A stretch of DNA of 64,000 bases from Corynebacterium sp. HMSC08A12 (GTDB lineage Bacteria; Actinomycetota; Actinomycetes; Mycobacteriales; Mycobacteriaceae): positions 60,092 through 124,091 of the forward strand of contig NZ_KV789189.1 in assembly GCF_001807485.1 (NCBI RefSeq), in the 5' to 3' direction. Both the position numbers and the translations under genes were made by a program. Under the pieces are notes generated by a model. It saw only the letters and a list, made by a program, of their open reading frames with translations, was not told the origin of the DNA and did no database searches. Positions 60,737-64,000 of the stretch are shown here, piece after piece. Positions within the stretch are counted from its first letter, which is position 1. The number at the start of each line of letters is the position of its first letter.

Positions 60737-60767
60737 AAACACCCTCGCCGCCCGAAGGCAACGAGGG
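60737..60767 (-). terminator. Terminator of rplK-rplA
   Basis: CCCTCG pairs with CGAGGG across ~14 bases containing a GCCTTCGGGCGGC-type inner pairing; the minus strand continues TGTTTTCTTTT. Confidence 0.8.
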
Positions 60768-60802
60768 GGCGAAAATCCTAGAAGGAACCTAGGAAACGAG
60801 AC

Positions 60803-61513
60803 TTAAGCCTCTTCGGTGAAGTCCTTCACGATGGTGTTGTCCACCGGAACGCCGGGGCCGTTGGTGGATGACATGGTGACCTTCTTGAAGTAGCGGCCCT
60901 TGGAGGAGGAAGGCTTCAGACGCAGCAGCTCGTCGATCAGAGCGCCGTAGTTCTCAGCCAGCTGCTTCTCGGTGAAGGAAGCCTTGCCCAGGATGGCGTG
61001 CAGGTTAGCAGCCTTGTCCACGCGGAAGGAGATCTTACCGCCCTTGATCTCGGCGACAGCCTTAGCAACGTCAGTGGTGACGGTGCCGGTCTTCGGGTTC
61101 GGCATCAGGCCACGGGGGCCCAGGACGCGAGCCACACGACCAACCTTGGCCATCTGATCCGGGGTAGCGATCGCAGCGTCGAAGTCGGTCCAGCCGCCCT
61201 GGATCTTCTCGATCAGCTCGGCGGTGCCAACGACGTCAGCGCCAGCCTCTTCAGCGGCGGTAGCGTTCGGGCCCTCGGCGAAGACGACAACGCGAACTTC
61301 CTTACCCGTGCCGTTCGGCAGGGAAACGGTGCCGCGGACCAGCTGGTCGGCCTTGCGCGGGTCAACGCCCAGGCGGATAGCAACGTCGACGGTAGCGTCG
61401 AAGTTCTTGGAGGAGGTCTCCTTGACAGCCTTAGCGGCTGCCAGCGGGGTGTACAGGCGGCCAGCGTCGATCTTCTCCGCTGCCGCGCGGTATGCCTTAG
61501 AGGTCTTGCTCAT
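60803..61513 (-). CDS. rplA: 50S ribosomal protein L1
   Basis: The L1-stalk protein that helps release deacylated tRNA. I chose the ATG at 61513 ([14 protein letters not shown]), giving 236 residues; the longer frame upstream is not conserved. [21 protein letters not shown] and [15 protein letters not shown] are canonical. It ends the rplK-rplA unit. Confidence 0.97.
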   Translation of the reverse strand: MSKTSKAYRAAAEKIDAGRLYTPLAAAKAVKETSSKNFDATVDVAIRLGVDPRKADQLVRGTVSLPNGTGKEVRVVVFAEGPNATAAEEAGADVVGTAELIEKIQGGWTDFDAAIATPDQMAKVGRVARVLGPRGLMPNPKTGTVTTDVAKAVAEIKGGKISFRVDKAANLHAILGKASFTEKQLAENYGALIDELLRLKPSSSKGRYFKKVTMSSTNGPGVPVDNTIVKDFTEEA

Positions 61514-61598
61514 AGTGAATCCAATCTTTAGTTTCGTTGGAGTTGTGGTGCAGGCCAAGCAAGCAGCCTTACCACGGTTTGTGAATCCGGTTAGGGAA

Positions 61599-62039
61599 TT
61601 ACTTCTGCGGAGCGTCCTTGACGGTGATGCCCATGGAGCGAGCAGTACCGGCGATGATGGCAGCGCCAGCCTCAACGTCGTTAGCGTTCAGGTCTTCCTT
61701 CTTGGTGGTTGCAATCTCCTTGCACTGATCCCAAGTAACGGAGCCGACCTTGTCGGTGTGCGGAACGCCGGAGCCCTTCTGAATGCCCGCGGCCTTCAGC
61801 AGCAGCTTCGCTGCCGGCGGGGTCTTCAGCTTGAAGTCGAAGGAGCGGTCTTCGTAGACGGTGATCTCAACCGGAACGATGTTGCCGCGCTGAGCCTCGG
61901 TAGCAGCGTTGTACGCCTTGGTGAACTCAACAATGTTCACGCCGTGCGCACCCAGAGCCGGGCCAACCGGCGGTGCCGGAGTAGCCTGACCAGCCTGGAT
62001 CTGCAGCTTAATAAGGCCAGTAACCTTCTTCTTAGCCAT
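61599..62039 (-). CDS. rplK: 50S ribosomal protein L11
   Basis: Part of the factor-binding centre; in many bacteria it senses stalled ribosomes through Rel[31 protein letters not shown] is canonical, including the proline-rich loop targeted by thiostrepton. It has 146 residues and is 85 nt upstream of rplA. Confidence 0.97.
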   Translation of the reverse strand: MAKKKVTGLIKLQIQAGQATPAPPVGPALGAHGVNIVEFTKAYNAATEAQRGNIVPVEITVYEDRSFDFKLKTPPAAKLLLKAAGIQKGSGVPHTDKVGSVTWDQCKEIATTKKEDLNANDVEAGAAIIAGTARSMGITVKDAPQK

Positions 62040-62194
62040 CTTAAAACCTACTTTCTGTTATCAACACGATCCCGTAGCACAGGTAAGCACGGGATAATCG
62101 CATCGACCGGATGCCGGGATTTCACCAGCCACCGGAAATGGAAAAACTTGCGTGTCGCGCCGTGAACATAAGCCCACGGACAACCTGCATAACT

Positions 62195-63148
62195 CTAGTT
62201 CAGCTTCTCTACCTGATCAAATTCCAGCTCAACCGGGGTCTCACGGCCGAAGATGGAGACCATGGCCTTCAGGCGGTTGTTCTCGGTATCGATCTCGCTG
62301 ATGGTTGCAGAGACGGAAGCGAACGGGCCGGACAGAATGGTGACGGACTCGCCTTCCTCGTAATCCACCACAACCTGCTCGCTGGCCGGCTTCGGCGGGG
62401 TGGCCACACCCGTTGCGGATACGTCCACACCGGTTGCTGCCTCTTCGCCATCCTCGGATTCCTGCGGCTTCGCAGTCTCCGGCGGCAGCAGGAACTTCGC
62501 AACCTCGCGGATCTTCACCGGGGTGGGCTTGCCCTCGTTGCCGACGAAGCTGGTCACGCCAGGGGTATCGCGGACAACGGACCAGGAGGCGTCATCCAGA
62601 GACATACGCACCAGCACGTAGCCCGGCAGCAGCTTGCGCTTCACCAGCTTGCGCTTGCCGTCGCGTAGCTCCACAACTTCCTCGATAGGCACGACAACCT
62701 CGTGGATCTGCTCGTCCACGCCCAGGGTCTGGGCGCGCATCTCCAGGTTGGTCTTCACCTTGTTCTCGTAGCCGGAGTAGCACTGGATGATGTACCACTC
62801 ACCCGGCAGCTTCTTTAGCGCGCGCATGAACTGGCGTAGGCGAGCCTTGTAGGCGGCCATCGCAGCGTCCTCTGCGGACTGCTCGGCCTCGCCTTCGGCT
62901 CCCTCGCCACCCTCGGCTGCTGCGGAAGCCTCAGAAGCTTCGGCGCCGTCGGCGCTCGCCGTTTCTTCGGCCCCTTCGGTGGTTGGTGCTGCGGCGTCCT
63001 CATTAGTGACGCCCTCAGCCTCAGCACCCGCAGCATCCTGGTGCGCCTCAGCAACGGCCTGCTGTACGTCTTCTTGAGCGGCTGCAGCCAGACTCTCAGC
63101 GCTGACAGCCTCGCTGTTCTGGTTGTTGTTCTGGTTCTCTTCGGTCAT
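62195..63148 (-). CDS. nusG: Transcription termination/antitermination protein NusG
   Basis: The RNA polymerase processivity factor. I chose the ATG at 63148 ([15 protein letters not shown]), preceded by GGAGGG at 7 nt, giving 317 residues. The NGN domain begins about residue 115 ([22 protein letters not shown]), and the C-terminal KOW domain is [21 protein letters not shown]. The ~110-residue N-terminal extension is strongly acidic and Ala/Glu-rich; actinobacterial NusG proteins often have one. An Ala/Pro/Glu insert also separates the two domains. It follows secE. Confidence 0.95.
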   Translation of the reverse strand: MTEENQNNNQNSEAVSAESLAAAAQEDVQQAVAEAHQDAAGAEAEGVTNEDAAAPTTEGAEETASADGAEASEASAAAEGGEGAEGEAEQSAEDAAMAAYKARLRQFMRALKKLPGEWYIIQCYSGYENKVKTNLEMRAQTLGVDEQIHEVVVPIEEVVELRDGKRKLVKRKLLPGYVLVRMSLDDASWSVVRDTPGVTSFVGNEGKPTPVKIREVAKFLLPPETAKPQESEDGEEAATGVDVSATGVATPPKPASEQVVVDYEEGESVTILSGPFASVSATISEIDTENNRLKAMVSIFGRETPVELEFDQVEKLN

Positions 63149-63233
63149 GGAAGCACCCTCCATCATTAAAAATCCGCCTATCGCCGGGCGGCGAAGGCGG
63201 TATATAAGTTGATGTTCGCTAGCTTAACACAAG

Positions 63234-63578
63234 TTAGCGCATGATCTGACGCAGACCCCAGCTAGCAGCCCAGTCGGTGCCGGCCACAAGGGCGCAGACG
63301 AAGATCAGGAATAGTAGGACGATGATGGTGTAGTTCACCATCTCGCGACCCGTGGGCCAGATGACCTTGCCCATTTCGGAGATCACGCCGCGGATGTAGT
63401 CCATGATGGCGCTAAAGGGGTTCTTGCGGGTCTTTACAACTTCCGGAGCCTTGGAGTTGGAGTTCGCGACCGCGCGGGACGTGGTGGCCTGTCCGGCCAC
63501 CTGACGCTTGCCGGACGGACGAAGGCTGCCGCCAGTGCCGGGTTCACCGGCCGCGGTCTTTTTGCTCTCGTCGCTCAC
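63234..63578 (-). CDS. secE: Preprotein translocase subunit SecE
   Basis: A single-helix subunit that clamps SecY. The 114-residue protein has a ~50-residue polar N-terminus, then FSAIMDYIRGVISEMGKVIWPTGREMVNYTIIVLLFLIFVC with the conserved WPT motif and the membrane segment. It lies between tRNA-Trp and nusG. Confidence 0.96.
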   Translation of the reverse strand: MSDESKKTAAGEPGTGGSLRPSGKRQVAGQATTSRAVANSNSKAPEVVKTRKNPFSAIMDYIRGVISEMGKVIWPTGREMVNYTIIVLLFLIFVCALVAGTDWAASWGLRQIMR

Positions 63579-63618
63579 GTCTAAGTTCTCCTTAAAGGTA
63601 CCTGCAAGGAAGATCGTG

Positions 63619-63691
<73 letters not shown>

Positions 63692-64000
63692 ATCGAAGTT
63701 CTGGTTCACGAGTGTACGCGACCAGACCAACATAGGTGAAGCAACATCCTGATAGCGGGGAAATACAGTGCCCATCTGCTGGACTTGCAGCTTCCACGCC
63801 ACACATTCAGTGCAACGTTCAAAAACAATAGCAGGATAACGACCGCGCGACCAAATAGGGCGCGGGTGCTGGGGCTTGCGGAGTCGGGACACGCAGGTTT
63901 AGGGCAGGCGGTTTAAGGCGAGACACAGAACGTAGCGCCAGCAAAAGCAAAACCACCCGGCGACTTACATTGAACTAGCCCCCGAAAGTTGGACTGGTTT
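63692..64000. other. Upstream region of tRNA-Trp
   Basis: A TACACT -10-like sequence (minus strand, about 63710-63715) could drive the tRNA-secE-nusG unit. I see no ORF with good features and no repeat. Confidence 0.4.

Overview
The window is a high-GC Gram-positive chromosome segment from a Corynebacterium. I infer this from DtxR-type iron boxes in front of siderophore genes, a DUF3068 (PorA-family) membrane protein, an actinobacterial-type RpoB/RpoC pair, and choice-of-anchor M (CAMD) surface proteins with their dedicated ABC transporter. A lipid-requiring C. jeikeium-like species would fit, but the species call is a guess.

Layout. 1-2.3 kb: a two-TM protein that may belong to a neighbouring type VII secretion cluster, convergent with truA. 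2.4-3 kb: a short CDF cation transporter. 3.4-7.1 kb (minus): infA, rpsM, rpsK, rpsD, rpoA, rplQ, running into truA. 7.3-11.6 kb (minus): a DAACS symporter, map, adk, secY. 11.9-14.6 kb (minus): rpsH, rplF, rplR, rpsE, rpmD, rplO. 15.4 kb (+): a small acidic secreted protein. 16-17.2 kb (minus): rplN, rplX, rplE. 17.8 kb (+): a paralogue of that secreted protein. 18.3-23.1 kb: a siderophore-interacting reductase and an iron-siderophore ABC importer. 24-29.2 kb (minus): the S10 operon, rpsJ to rpsQ. 30-31 kb (+): a mini J-domain protein and a GntR/UTRA regulator. 31.2-36.1 kb (minus): rpsL, rpsG, fusA, tuf, split by terminators. 36.5-40 kb: a Pro-Glu-rich surface protein, hrpB, and a small DUF4236-like ORF. 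40.3-47.9 kb (minus): rpoB, rpoC. 48.2-50.8 kb: the DUF3068 protein and rplJ-rplL with an L10 leader. 50.9 kb (+): a lipase. 51.9-60.6 kb (minus): the six-gene anchored-repeat ABC locus. 60.8-63.7 kb (minus): tRNA-Trp, secE, nusG, rplK, rplA.

Most of the window is the translation and transcription core. The usual S10-spc-alpha supercluster is interrupted by iron-uptake genes and by two secreted-protein genes, each in its own transcription unit. The main accessory system is the 51.9-60.6 kb locus. It has a zinc/manganese-type (ZnuABC-like) ABC importer whose binding protein carries an inserted, apparently permuted CAMD domain, plus three further surface proteins with the same domain. All six genes overlap or lie close together behind one promoter.

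Two repeat families are not explained by the genes. One is a short motif, GGGGCGTCAnnAAAAAG, that recurs in both orientations at the edges of ribosomal-protein transcription units, usually 30-40 bp upstream of a plausible -10 box or just after a terminator. The other is a 124-bp element with ~23-bp terminal inverted repeats, present twice, with two solo ends.
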